From Jaapia argillacea MUCL 33604 (taxonomy: Eukaryota; Basidiomycota; Agaricomycetes; Jaapiales; Jaapiaceae), in assembly GCA_000697665.1 (NCBI GenBank), contig KL197743.1, forward strand, positions 300,548 through 364,244: a DNA stretch of 63,697 nucleotides, written 5' to 3'. Made by a program: the position numbers and the translations under genes. The notes beneath the pieces are model-generated. The model had not been told where the DNA came from. It saw only the letters and a program-made list of their open reading frames with translations, and made no database searches. This document shows, piece after piece, positions 26,730 through 37,178 of the stretch (within the stretch, counting starts at the first letter, position 1; each line of letters opens with the position of its first letter).

Positions 26730-26759
26730 TGAGTGCTGAACATCTTGAGTTTTTGATTG

Positions 26760-28276
26760 GTGATCATTGAATCAAAGCGTCGATGATGATCTCGTAGGAG
26801 GGTCCTCCGTCAGACATTTTGGCCTCCCTATGGCTGGTAGCAACACGCCCGTCACTTCTTCTGACGCGTCCCCCACAACGCTGTGGGATTCGTAGGGGAG
26901 TCAAAGAATTTCGAGCAATACACCCATCATTTCGTCGGACATTGTTCCTCCAAAGCTGGGGGTTATGAGAAGTCAACGGCCAACCTCGATCCAGGTAGAC
27001 CCTCCATATGAGTTGAACAGGGTCGATATGGTCAGTCAGATTATACTCCCGTTTCCCCGCATTCCCCACTTAACTAATAACTTGGTTTCAGGCGTGTTTT
27101 TCAATCGACGTGATTGTGGGAGTATGAGAGGTTGATGGGTGATCATGGAACCAAAGGATGGCGTGAAATCCCTGTCTGCACTGCCTGCCCTCTCGATGAA
27201 GGTCCAGATTGAACTTGTGAAGACTGAGCGTTCGATTCCCAATGCGGGACGGATTCACGGGCGCTCAGAGTTCGTCGATGCCGAGGCCAATCCCCTACGC
27301 TTTCCCTCCACTGGGCGGCACAACTACGCCAATCCACGGTTCCCGCCTATCGCCCTCGCTCACTAGACAGGAATATCCAATTCTCCCGGATCAAAGCCAT
27401 GCGATTCTAAGCCAGTCCCTTGAAAGGTCCCGACCGATCCCTCTGGCTGGTAGCAATACACCCGTCACTTCGTTGTTCCTACAAGGCTGTGGGATTTGTA
27501 GGGCTATGAGATGTCAACGGTCAGCCTCGATTGGGGTACACCGTAACCCGCCCGTGTGGATTGAGCTGCGTTCGATATGGTCTGTCATATTGTACTTACG
27601 TTTCCCCGCATTCCCCTACTCAACTTGGTTCCAGGGTAGGTCTGCATATGACGTGATTGTGGGAGTACTGAGAATTTAGACTGTTTGGTGGGTGATCACT
27701 GAACCAAAGCATCAACCATGGGGTCTTAGTCTGCCCCCTCCTTCTGGTTGGTACCAATAAACCCGTCGCTTCATCTGACTCGGACGTTGTTCCTCGAAAG
27801 CTGTGGGATTTTTAGGGTTATGAGAAGTCAACGGCCAACCTCGATTCGGGTACACCGTCACCCTTCCATATGGATTGAACTGCGTTCGATTTGGTCAGTA
27901 ATATTATACCCCGCGTTCCCCCATTTAACTTGGTTTCAGCGTGGTTTTCATATGACGTGATTGTGGGATTGCTGAGAATTTAGAGTGTTTGGTGGGTGAA
28001 CACTGAACCAAAGCATCAACCATGAGGTCCCAGTCTACCCCCCTCCATCTGGTTGGTACCAATAAACCCGTCACTTCATCTGACATTATTCCTCCAAAGC
28101 TGTGGGATTTATTATGAGAAGTCAGGGGCCACCCTCGATTCAAGTAAACCGTAACCCGCCCATGTGGATCGCAAAGTTGCATTCGATTTGGTCAGTAATA
28201 TTGTACTCACGTTTCCCCGCACCCCCCACTTTACTTGGTTTCAGGCGTGGCTTGTACATATGACGTGATTGTGGGC
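26760..28276. repeat. Tandem array of ~305-bp units, four recognisable copies
   Basis: Copies are marked by GAACCAAAG-like text at ~26767, 27149, 27701 and 28005 and by GACGTGATTGTGGG ending at ~27120, 27663, 27967 and 28275. The last two periods are 304 and 308 bp. Other shared blocks are CTGGTTGGTACCAATAAACCCGT, AGCTGTGGGATTT, GTCAACGGCCAACCTCGATT and TTTCCCCGCATTCCCC. Copy 2 is stretched to about 540 bp by unrelated sequence between ~27160 and 27430. Frames are not conserved between copies, so it does not look coding. Confidence 0.85.
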
Positions 28277-28634
28277 TTCTCATCATCCGGTGTAGGTTGG
28301 CACTAACCCAAGTCATATGTACCTTCTTGGCAGCTCCGTCAGGGTTACCGTCGCCACCACTTCCATGGCAGTGGTCAATGCCAAGCCGTCGGCTTTTACA
28401 CGTTGATACTTCTTTCAACCCTCGAACTCTCATGTACGTGGCTTCAAATGTATTCAAAACACTAAAATCGAGTACAAATATGGACATACTCAATTGATAT
28501 AAACTTAAGTCTACAAGCATGGGAACTCGTGTATCGGAGCCAGTACCCACGCCCCTTGGGTCTTGAAGCGCCAACTGGTCCTCTCCGTTCCTCATCGTTA
28601 CCTACATCGTTAATGGTTTGACCTTCAATCGACC

Positions 28635-30313
28635 ATGTCTGGGATCATCGATTTCTTGAACGACAACGCTGGCCTCTTCGTAGGCCCCTTTGTCGTTTCG
28701 ATGATTGCCCAAAGCTTCCAGCTTGGCTTTTTGGTTGATCATTCCATCACTTTTTGGTCTCGGGCTAAGAACGAAAAACCCATCATCAAGATCATGGTCG
28801 CTTTCGTCTCGCTCATAGCTGTGTAAGCTTATAATCACCTCCACGAAAAAGTCATATTCTCGCTAATCAGCTTGAACTGGATTTATGAAGCTTCCAAACA
28901 TCACTCTCGTTTTACTCGGTTTGGAGGATGTGTGTTGTACACCACGCGGATTGGTGGACAATGTTATCCATGCCTTGGTCAGACAAACTCACAAACATGA
29001 TCGTCAGCGCTTTGCTCCCATCTCTCTACCCGCCGAGTCTTGACGAACGATTTAATAGACAATATGGATGGCCTGTCCTGTTCAAGCTTATTTGATCTGG
29101 AGGTGTTGGATGGTGAGCTTCTCCCCCGTATAATGTTGCCTCGGTCAAATTTACTTTACGCTCGACTTAGCTCACGAATAAGAGCTTGTTCACTCTGGTA
29201 CTTTTATCCTCTCTTCGCACTATGATCTTACTGACTCTACATAGCTCCCGCTGAGTGGTCTTCTCCTCGGATACATCGCTATCAGCATCGACTTTACGGA
29301 CACTATCTTCCACTACGACTATGCAATCCCACCTCCACCACCGGGCGAGAGCCCGATGGCGAATTTCTCAGTACCAGTACGTCGTACCTCTGGAAGTCGA
29401 TTCGTATCTAATGAGCGGGATAGATCATACCCTCGTGTGAGTGAAAGGCGACGGTTCCTTGTTTCGATGGTTCGCTGAACCTTCTACAGACGTTATGAGT
29501 TTGATGTTCCCCGCCAGTGAGCAACGCTTTTAACCCTCTCGCTGTCATCGGTAAATGACCAAGTTTCTCTTAGTCCTTGACGTTTGTGTCACGACCATAC
29601 TCCTTATCTTCCTCCTTCGAGCCCAGTCGAGTATCTACACACGAGAGTTTCGCAGGGTACGTCCCCTTCCACGGCCCACCTTGACGTGTCCCCAATTTTG
29701 ACTAATGCAAGGGCAGGTCGTCCGAAGGTTAATCATCATATCATGGGAAGCAGCTCTACCTCCATGTGCTTGTGCACTAGTGACTGTCGTGTTATACATG
29801 CTAGAGGTAGGTCCAAACGTTCCCTACATTGCCCTCGAACTAACTCGATCGATCGAATTCTTTGGAATAGTGTCAATATTCCTACTGGAGTTTTTTCGCT
29901 CAAGGCGTCCTCGGAAAATTATACGTCGTATCCCTGTTCGTCACACTGTACGTACCCTTCTTCTTTTCTTCGCCATTTTCGCTCTCAATCTCGACCTCTT
30001 GGTCCTTTCCGCTATAAAGAAATGGTCGGGCCCGCTTACGTCCCACCGAACAAGACGGATTCATCGTACGTCCCGACTTGCCTCATCATCTCAGTGTAAT
30101 AGGCCTACAATCCTGATTAAAAATCCACAGGTACCCGATCAAGGACTCCAGCCAGTACCAGGCGCACACCTGCCACTACCAAGAGAACACCCGACGCTTC
30201 CTGGTGCCAGTTTACCAGTTGTCGTCGTTGTCAGTGAAAAATCTAATCTGGAAGAACGGTATGTTCATCCAGGATATCCTGAAGATGGAAGTGGCACCTC
30301 GTGGAGCTCTTAA
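28635..30313 (+). CDS. Multi-span membrane protein, DUF6534-like
   Basis: Basidiomycete-type integral membrane protein of unknown function, probably seven helices. Exons I can support: 28635-28822 (GPFVVSMIAQSFQLGFLVDH), 28891-29002 (FQTSLSFYSVWRM, HHADWWTML), 29059-29112 (WMACPVQAYLIWRCW), an exon from ~29245 (LPLSGLLLGYIAISIDFTD), exons near 29530-29657 (VLDVCVTTILLIFLLRAQSS) and 29718-29813 (RLIIISWEAALPPCACALVT), then ~29920-29949 plus 30020-30065 (GKLYVVSLFVTLNGRARLR), and a last exon 30130-30313. The PVQxYLIWR helix, the RLI helix and the KLYxxSLxxTLNxR signature near the C-terminus match my memory of the DUF6534 family. Exon joins near 29245-29530 and 29813-29920 are uncertain and a small exon may be missing. 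The tail is Pro-rich and disordered. Confidence 0.72.
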
Positions 30314-30588
30314 GTCCCGTTTGTATACAGGGAACCACTCACTGCCATCGATGCGTTGACGTTGGCGATGTAATGAATTGATGAACTTTGTCAGTAGACA
30401 AAGGCTGTTTTATATCAGCTTGTAATACCCTTCGACCAAACTATCATGACAGCTGAAGAGAAGCAAAGAAACTTTGATTGATCGATCGATCTGTATGAAC
30501 TGCAAGCAAGGAAACCCCAAGTAAAATACATCTTCATCCCATCCATCCCGACGAACCAAACACCAAACACCAATTCTTTCCCGTTCGC

Positions 30589-32202
30589 TCACTTCCCAAC
30601 TCCACAGCCCATCTTCACTCTCCCCTCCCTCCTCTTTCCTTTCCCTTTCTTCTCCAAACCAAGCGCAGCAAAAGTCCCAAACACATCTTCCTCTTCCTCT
30701 CCTAGCGAATGGCGAACTGGAGTGGGTGACATTTGTTCTGGTGCGTGGGGTGACGGTGAGGTGGGAAAGGAGGGATGGGAGGTGGAGGGATGGGAAGCGG
30801 TAGAGGTAGAGGCGAAAGGATAAGAAGAAGCAGCGAAAGTCTTGAACAACTCTTCCAAAAACTCCTTCGACGGTTCACCCTCTTCCTCTCCCTCCTCCCC
30901 ACACGAGCTCCCATCCATAGCATACGAAGTCGAACTAGAGTTCGTAGGATACGACGACGAACTGGAACCAGTCGAATCGGCGTTCGCACTGTATGAAGAC
31001 GAAGCCGAAGAGTTGACGGTGTGAGGGTACGAGTTGGCGGTGTATGAAGAGCCGGAGGATGATGATGACCCGGACGAGCGATCATGAAACCTGGATAATA
31101 ACCCGAATCCGTCAAATGGTATGCCGCCCAAAACGTTATCGTCCTTATAAACTCCCATGAACCCAAGTCCCAACCTTGGAACTGGTGGGGCGTTACCCGA
31201 ATTGGAACGTGTTGTTGGGTTGCTCGTCCGTGCGCCTGTTGGGAACCCTAGTCCGAGTCCGATAGATGGGTTATTGGTCCCTCCGAGTAATGCGTCGTTC
31301 GTTCCTCCTATCAGAAGTCCAGCGCCGGTGAAATCATTCATCCCAAGTCCAAGCCCGAGTCCAAGTCCGAGTCCTGTATATGTACAGGGCGAAGGTGTAT
31401 TCGGTATATGCCAAGTTTCGAAAGATGACTCCGATTCTGGAGAGAACGTTCCAGAGGCTAGGCGTGGAGAGAACGCATCAGAGGCCGACTCTGAAGAGAA
31501 GGAGAGGAAGAGGGAGGGTTGGTCTTGGGTAGGAGGAGATTGGAGTGTGGACGAAAAGGAAGCTTCGTTTGCGGATGAGAAGGATAAGAAGAGGGATGGA
31601 TTGTCATTTGCTGAGTCGTCTTGCGCGGATGAGAAGGATGGAGGTGAGAAGGGTTGAGAGGGGGACCAAGTTCCTTGATGGAGGAGCGGCGCTGATGGGA
31701 CTTGGATATCGAACTCAGACACTCCTTGGCCGTCAAACTCAGAAGCTCCTTCCGACACCTCAAGGGAGGAAGACGAAGGGGGGATGTAAAAGGCAGACAA
31801 ACTAGGTCTCCCCTCAAAAGGCGACATTCCTAAACCCATAGGTGGGGACCAATATCCATCGGACGACGAGAAGGAGAAGGAAGATTGATCCTGCAGTGCT
31901 GGTGGTGGCGAGAATGAGAAAGAACCTTGAGGTAACTTTGGGGTGGAGGGTAGGAGAGGTGTGAGGCCTGGAGGTGGGTGTGGGATACCGAAAATTTCTG
32001 AGGCGTCGGATGGGATGGAGCTGGATGAGTTTGAGAGGGTTGGTGTGATACCAAAAGAGTCAGAAGCATCGGATGGTGTGGAAGTATTTGACGAGTCCGG
32101 TGAGAGACAAGAGGTATCCGAGGGCTTGGGGTGGGTGCGCTGCGCTGGCTGACCGACACTTGAATCCGAGACGATATTGGCCTTGGTGGCGACAATTTGC
32201 AT
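30589..32202 (-). CDS. Hypothetical Ser/Gly-rich disordered protein
   Basis: Intronless frame of 537 aa from ATG 32202. No domain recognised. It is rich in Ser and Thr with a run of alternating Gly-Leu (about five GL units, 31340-31376 on the plus strand), a YTANSYPHTVNSS-type low-complexity patch, an acidic Glu run (GEEGEEEGEPSKEFLEELF), and a basic C-terminal end (KKGKGKRREGRVKMGCG). The EELFKTFA-type and EEEDVFGTFAALGLEKKGK segments are the only helix-like parts. A TATA element ~195 bp upstream supports the gene. A regulatory role is possible but unsupported. Confidence 0.6.
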   Translation of the reverse strand: MQIVATKANIVSDSSVGQPAQRTHPKPSDTSCLSPDSSNTSTPSDASDSFGITPTLSNSSSSIPSDASEIFGIPHPPPGLTPLLPSTPKLPQGSFSFSPPPALQDQSSFSFSSSDGYWSPPMGLGMSPFEGRPSLSAFYIPPSSSSLEVSEGASEFDGQGVSEFDIQVPSAPLLHQGTWSPSQPFSPPSFSSAQDDSANDNPSLFLSFSSANEASFSSTLQSPPTQDQPSLFLSFSSESASDAFSPRLASGTFSPESESSFETWHIPNTPSPCTYTGLGLGLGLGLGMNDFTGAGLLIGGTNDALLGGTNNPSIGLGLGFPTGARTSNPTTRSNSGNAPPVPRLGLGFMGVYKDDNVLGGIPFDGFGLLSRFHDRSSGSSSSSGSSYTANSYPHTVNSSASSSYSANADSTGSSSSSYPTNSSSTSYAMDGSSCGEEGEEEGEPSKEFLEELFKTFAASSYPFASTSTASHPSTSHPSFPTSPSPHAPEQMSPTPVRHSLGEEEEDVFGTFAALGLEKKGKGKRREGRVKMGCGVGK

Positions 32203-32398
32203 GACGGATTGAGGGTAGTGCTGACGATGATTCTATCGAGCAGGTAGGCAGTCACAGAAAGATTTGATGATAAGAGAAACTTGGTTGAGTGATTGCTTGC
32301 TGGCTAATCGCCGACGAGGAACGTTGCTTGCTTGGTGTAGTCCGACGGAGGAGCAGGCGGATGTGGAGGTAAAGCCAAAGAACGGAGAGGAGGACTGG

Positions 32399-32406
32399 TT
32401 TATATA
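32399..32406 (-). promoter_or_regulatory. TATA box upstream of the Ser/Gly-rich gene
   Basis: TATATAAA on the minus strand, ~195 bp above the ATG at 32202, leaving room for a leader of ~160 nt. The leader region 32203-32390 shows no convincing coding exon. Confidence 0.5.
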
Positions 32407-32780
32407 GGAATAGCCAGCCATGGTGCAACGACGGCTGACAAGGGAAGCAGGGCGGATGACAGTGACCGAAGTAGGCAGGAGACGGTACGGACGGGATGTC
32501 TGGGCTGTGGGATCATCGGTTCCCGGTTTCATAAGTAGTCTGCATTGGAATCGACAGTGTTATTTTTTGGATGTTCGTTGAAGGATAGCATGTGCGGTCA
32601 CTGGGATTCAAGCAACGATGAGTGAGGGAGGTGTGCTGAATTTGTCGAGGCAAGGAACCAGCAAGGAAGAAAATGACCACAAATTCGCTGTGGCGCGACT
32701 CTCGGATTTACAACGCAGCCGTATACATGACCTCCGTGAATCAAACAAGGGAATGTGCATATCAACATAATCTCAGAATA

Positions 32781-33862
32781 TTATACATCGCTCGACCCAA
32801 TGCCAAAGAGAACATGTGGTAAAGTCTCCTCGCAAAGTCCAAGAAATGAGAAATGCCATTCTCCATCACTCTCGCAGTTCTCTTTGTTGAAGACGGCGAC
32901 CTTCCCGCCTCGGTCAGCAATCTCATATGCATATGCCCCAGCTGGCTGCACCTGTAAGTTCTTCCCCAATCAAAAAACCCGTGACAAGTAGCAGGAAAGT
33001 AACGCATCTACTCACCGCTGAGGATGTTCCAATAAGAAGACAAAGATCGGCTTCGTCGACGGCTTTCCAGACTTCTCTGGAATAAAGGGGAAGCTCCTCA
33101 AACCAAACCACACCAGGACGCAATAGCCCACCACATCGGAGGCAGTGAGGCAGATTCTCAACAGGAATCGAGGGGTTCACATTGCCGAGGTCCGACATTG
33201 CGAGAGCAGGGCATAACGGACTAGTGGTGCTGTTCTCGCGATGGCCACAGGACGTACACAACGTATCCAGAACGCGACCATGCACTTCATAGATGGGACT
33301 TAAGTCAGCCTCCGAGCCTTCGGTCAAGTTTCCGAAACTATTCCTATATTTTTGTGTTGTATTTTCCAGAGCGCGTATGCTGAGGCCGTCTATATTCTGT
33401 GTGGCGAGAGTGAATTGAGCTGAGGGAGCTACAGTTGCTCGAAAATGGGGGACACAAAGGAGGGACAGGGCCAAATGTGCCGGGTTTGGAGTGGCTTTGA
33501 GGGCTCTGATGTGTGAAGCGTTTTCAGCAGACTCATCTCGGAGATGAGGTTGATAGATGAGAAACGTACCGTTCGCGCATCGCATGGTAGTGTTGCCAAA
33601 CTAGGCTGGGATTGGCGTTGAACGCCATTGGGGTAGCAAGTGTGGCAGGATCGTATGTTTTCCACACACCTTCTGGGTCTCTCCAGGTTGGGATTCCTTG
33701 GAGACGGATCGAGTAAGTATGGTCTCAGGCTATCCCCCAGTAGCACGCGACTTTACAGGGCTTACCTGAAGCAACAGATAAGCCTGCCCCTGTTACGGCT
33801 ACTATACTCTTGCTTTCATAGAGAACCTTGCGGAAGTCTTCGATGCTCGATGATGGAGGCAT
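32781..33862 (-). CDS. NAD-dependent sirtuin deacylase, SIRT5-like
   Basis: Removes acyl groups from lysine using NAD. Four exons (33766-33862, 33570-33696, 33016-33505, 32781-32951) join in phase to 294 aa, typical for a compact class III sirtuin. Motifs: VAVTGAGLSVASGIPTWRD (NAD-binding GAG...GIP loop), TQNIDGL, the catalytic His in YEVHGRVL, a zinc site with CTSCG and LRCGGLLRP, GVVWFEELP, GTSSAVQPAG and FNKEN. The GVVWFEELP motif and overall pattern fit the SIRT5/bacterial-CobB type better than the Sir2/Hst nuclear type; in SIRT5 a Tyr/Arg pair selects succinyl and malonyl substrates, and HYHAMRER after PSLVWQ may supply it. No clear mitochondrial presequence is visible. Confidence 0.93.
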
Positions 33863-34084
33863 GAGATTGAAGGGGCGAAGTCAAGCGGACCTGAAGCCTG
33901 GAAACGACGCAAGTCACACCGCACATGACATGTCACGCGTCGCGTCGCGTTGAATTGGAAACTACAAGTTCCCCAACACTCTCAACAGATGGTGCCGGTA
34001 GTTTCGCGTCGTTTTATGGATCGATCCATTCCACATCTTATCCCACATCATTGTTTCCTACTCCTACATCCTTCGTAGTCGGAT

Positions 34085-36544
34085 CTACAGCTCCCCAAAC
34101 ACCAATCCCAACTGACCCTCAATGAAATCACACTGCGCAACTCGATAAGCCTCCACACTATCCGGACTCCCAATAAGCACCTCATTATCCCCCGTATACG
34201 GTGGCCAAACCAGAGAAGCTCCAGAATAATTCGGTGTCCCGTTCCTAGCCAAATTTGTCCATCTCTTGATAATTTCTCGAGTGGTCTCCAACTGGAGGGG
34301 CGTCAACGGTTGATACAAACTATCCGTCTCGGCAGTTGCGAAAGCAAAGTAGAGCTCATCAGCGTGACAAACCTAGGAAAGGAAAGTCGACGAGAAAGCA
34401 TCATTAGAATCGTATCAATAAGAAATTTAGTGGAAATTGACGCACTTGACCAACGCAAGTGGCAGGGTTGGGTGTAAGCGGAGACCCAAGCCCAATAGTA
34501 AACTCCACCTTGTACACATTCCCCGGATTCGTAGTGTTCGTCATCAACGAAGCCAAATACGTATTGGGACAATGAACATCATAATCCGTCACAAACTGCG
34601 CCAACTCGAAAAACGCTCCCGAAATCACTCCACCGGCAGGAGGAGCTGCGGTATCATACGGATACAAGGTGGTTTGGTTCGCCACAAGAGCCGCGTCGGT
34701 CGAATTGATGAAGAGCCCGAGGTTATCGGTGAAGACGGTAGCGGATGTGTTCTTGGGGTTGATTGTGGAAGGGAGGAAGTAACAGTACTCGCACTGATTA
34801 CTTGCGAATATCGTGGGTACTCGGCCGTAAGCGCCATCTCGAATGCTGGAGGCGATATCGGCGAGAACGTAATCCCCATCGATGGTAATATCCCATGATA
34901 TCCCGAGATTGTACGACGCTAGAGCAACGTCGGCGGCAGGGAGAGCAGCGACACAGGATGCGATGGTAGAATCAAATGTGGTCGTCGACTCTGGAGTGCA
35001 ATTAAGTGTTTTTGCGAGACCGAGAGAGGTGTTTAGAGCGAGTCTTGGCGAATAGAAAGGGTTGGATGCGCTGAAATCTGATTCCAGGACGGCAGCACCT
35101 AATGACAAGACATAAACACGAACGTATGCCGTTAACGCAAGGAAACAAGACTCACTGAAAAGACCTGCTGTGTACTTGGGGTTCGTCCCGAGTAGATAGC
35201 GAGTCATAGTTCCCCCAGCAGACTCGCCATAAATCAAAACCTTGGTTTTCTGGTCGCGGGCGTCAATCAATTACGACCGTACCTCCTTGAAACGCTGGAA
35301 ATCGACTCACGTCTCCACCAAAAGCCTCGATATTATCTTGAACCCACTCTAAAGCCATCAACGCATCTTTCAAAGCCGCATTACTGGCATTGAACCACCC
35401 AAAGGCCGTCAACCTATAATTGATCGTGACCAATACCACTCCCCCATACGATACCAAATTGGTGCCGTCGTAAATGTTGGAGATGGATGGGCCGACGTAG
35501 CCAGAGGTAGTCATGTTATAAGGGAAGGGACCAGAATCGCCTGTGTTCAGACCTCCTCCATGGACTGATTAGGAATCGAAACAGGTATTCGGATGGTGAG
35601 ATTCGACAGAAACAAACAAGGGGGAAGAGGCTCACTGAAGAACATGACGGGGAGTTTTGGTGCAGTCGGATCGAGTACACTTCCGGTATTGACGACAGGA
35701 GAGAAGACGTTGAGAGTAAGACAATCTTCATTCGTCCACACGAGATGACCATTGTCCGCATCAGGTGGCTATCCTCATGTTCAATTCGATCGCAACGATG
35801 ACATGTAGCAGTGAAACTCACCTGTGCACATATCGGTCCGTAGGCTGTAGTGTTTCTCACCTCTTCCTCACCAACGTTCACAGCAACAGGTGGAGCGAAC
35901 CTCGTGCTCGTCGCATACTTGATACCCAAGAACCTCCAAGAGAACTTATCTCTATAGCCGGTGAGAATGCCTGCTGAAGGTGTGGAGAGGCTGATTTGAC
36001 GGGAGATGTCGGTGGAGGATGAATTTGAGCGAGTCAGGGGAGCGGAATTGGTGCAGAGAGCAGGGAGTTGTTGGTTGAAATCTGAGGCGTTGGACAGGGA
36101 AGCAGATGATGGGGTGAAGATGGAGCAACCAGCTGAGAGGTGGGTGGTTGATAAATATGATGTTTTAAAACGAGATGAAGTTGGATACTGACTTTCTCCC
36201 ATAATCCAGATACTCTGGCCTTCACTGATACCAGCACCATAAATGGGATTCACAAGCGCGCTGCTTATATTCGCATTCGTCAACCCAGTATAATCACTAG
36301 GAGGTGGCAACAAAGTTTCTTGTAACGCCGCACAAGCTGATTCCGCTTCTGCGCATGTGAACGTCGGGCTTTTGAGGTAGAGTGCGCTTGCACGGTTGAT
36401 ATTGGTGGAGTCGAGATCGTTGTTGGAGACGACGACGACGTCAGTGTCTGGGTAGGAGGACCAAGCTTTAGCGATTTGAGCCGTCGCCAGCACAAGAGAG
36501 GCACAGATTGCCCATGAGGGGCTGAAAGTACGTGCTTTCGCCAT
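34085..36544 (-). CDS. Secreted type-B carboxylesterase, copy 1
   Basis: Probable secreted alpha/beta-hydrolase esterase or lipase. From ATG 36544 a signal peptide (WAICASLVLATAQIAKA) is followed by a ~190-aa N-terminal module with paired Cys (FTCAEAESACAAL; CSIF; LCTNSAPLTRSNSS), then the catalytic domain: WRFLGIKYA, NEDCLTLNVFSP, oxyanion HGGG in VHGGGLNTGD, TINYRLTAFGW, the nucleophile elbow YGESAGG, and a late CHADELYF that is a good candidate for the catalytic His. Several short introns interrupt it (for example at ~36207, 35825, 35640, 35270, 35155, 34445). Many N-glycosylation sites fit secretion. Substrate is unknown. It diverges from DUF6697 copy D (634 bp between starts) and has a paralogue at 51.6 kb. 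Confidence 0.88.
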
Positions 36545-36586
36545 CCAAGCGAACGAAGAGCATCCTACTTGCCTATATCGCGAGGT

Positions 36587-36594
36587 TTTATAAT
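36587..36594 (-). promoter_or_regulatory. TATA box of carboxylesterase 1
   Basis: TTATAAAA on the minus strand, ~43 bp upstream of the ATG at 36544. This suggests a leader of only ~15-20 nt and supports the chosen start over the longer frame. Confidence 0.55.
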
Positions 36595-37178
36595 CGATAT
36601 TCACGGGAGAATCGAAGGATAGTCGAAGGAGCGCATTACAACACGATGACCTCCCAATTCATTCGGAGTGCCGCTACTAGTGAATGGAACCGTCTATAAC
36701 CTGCCGGATTTCGTGATCTGACCCAGTGACGACTCACCTGTTCCGCCTCGACACCAAAGGCTGAGGTGGTTATGCCCTCATCCCATCGATTCCCCAGGTA
36801 ATCCTGCGAGTTCTGAAGCAAATATAACTGCGGTGAGCCAGGCGTTCGTCTGAGAAGACATTGTGGAAAAGATATCCAGGCGTTTCTGAAGGCCTCGAGG
36901 AGGGAAGAACCGTTCGAATGCTCGCTGGATACGAAGTGCGGTCCGGGAATGAAGTCATTGAAGAGCCAGATATTTTCTACTCCCGAGATTGGCCGACCAT
37001 CGCCGACGACGCCAAAGCTTTCCGAGACTCGAGCGATGCAAGCTCTGGCAGCACTCCATGGGCTGAGGAGGTGGTGGTGATTTCAGGTGTGTATGGGGGC
37101 GTTCGGGGCCGGGAGCAAGCGGCCGCGTTCTGATACCAGAAACCATATTGTAAGTTCAACTTGAACCAGGGTCCTAGT

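Noticed and set aside
27100-28300. Minus-strand gene repeated in the ~305-bp array
   Set aside because: Some copies show DRGWPLTSH-like text, but indels shift the frame between copies and no common start or stop exists.
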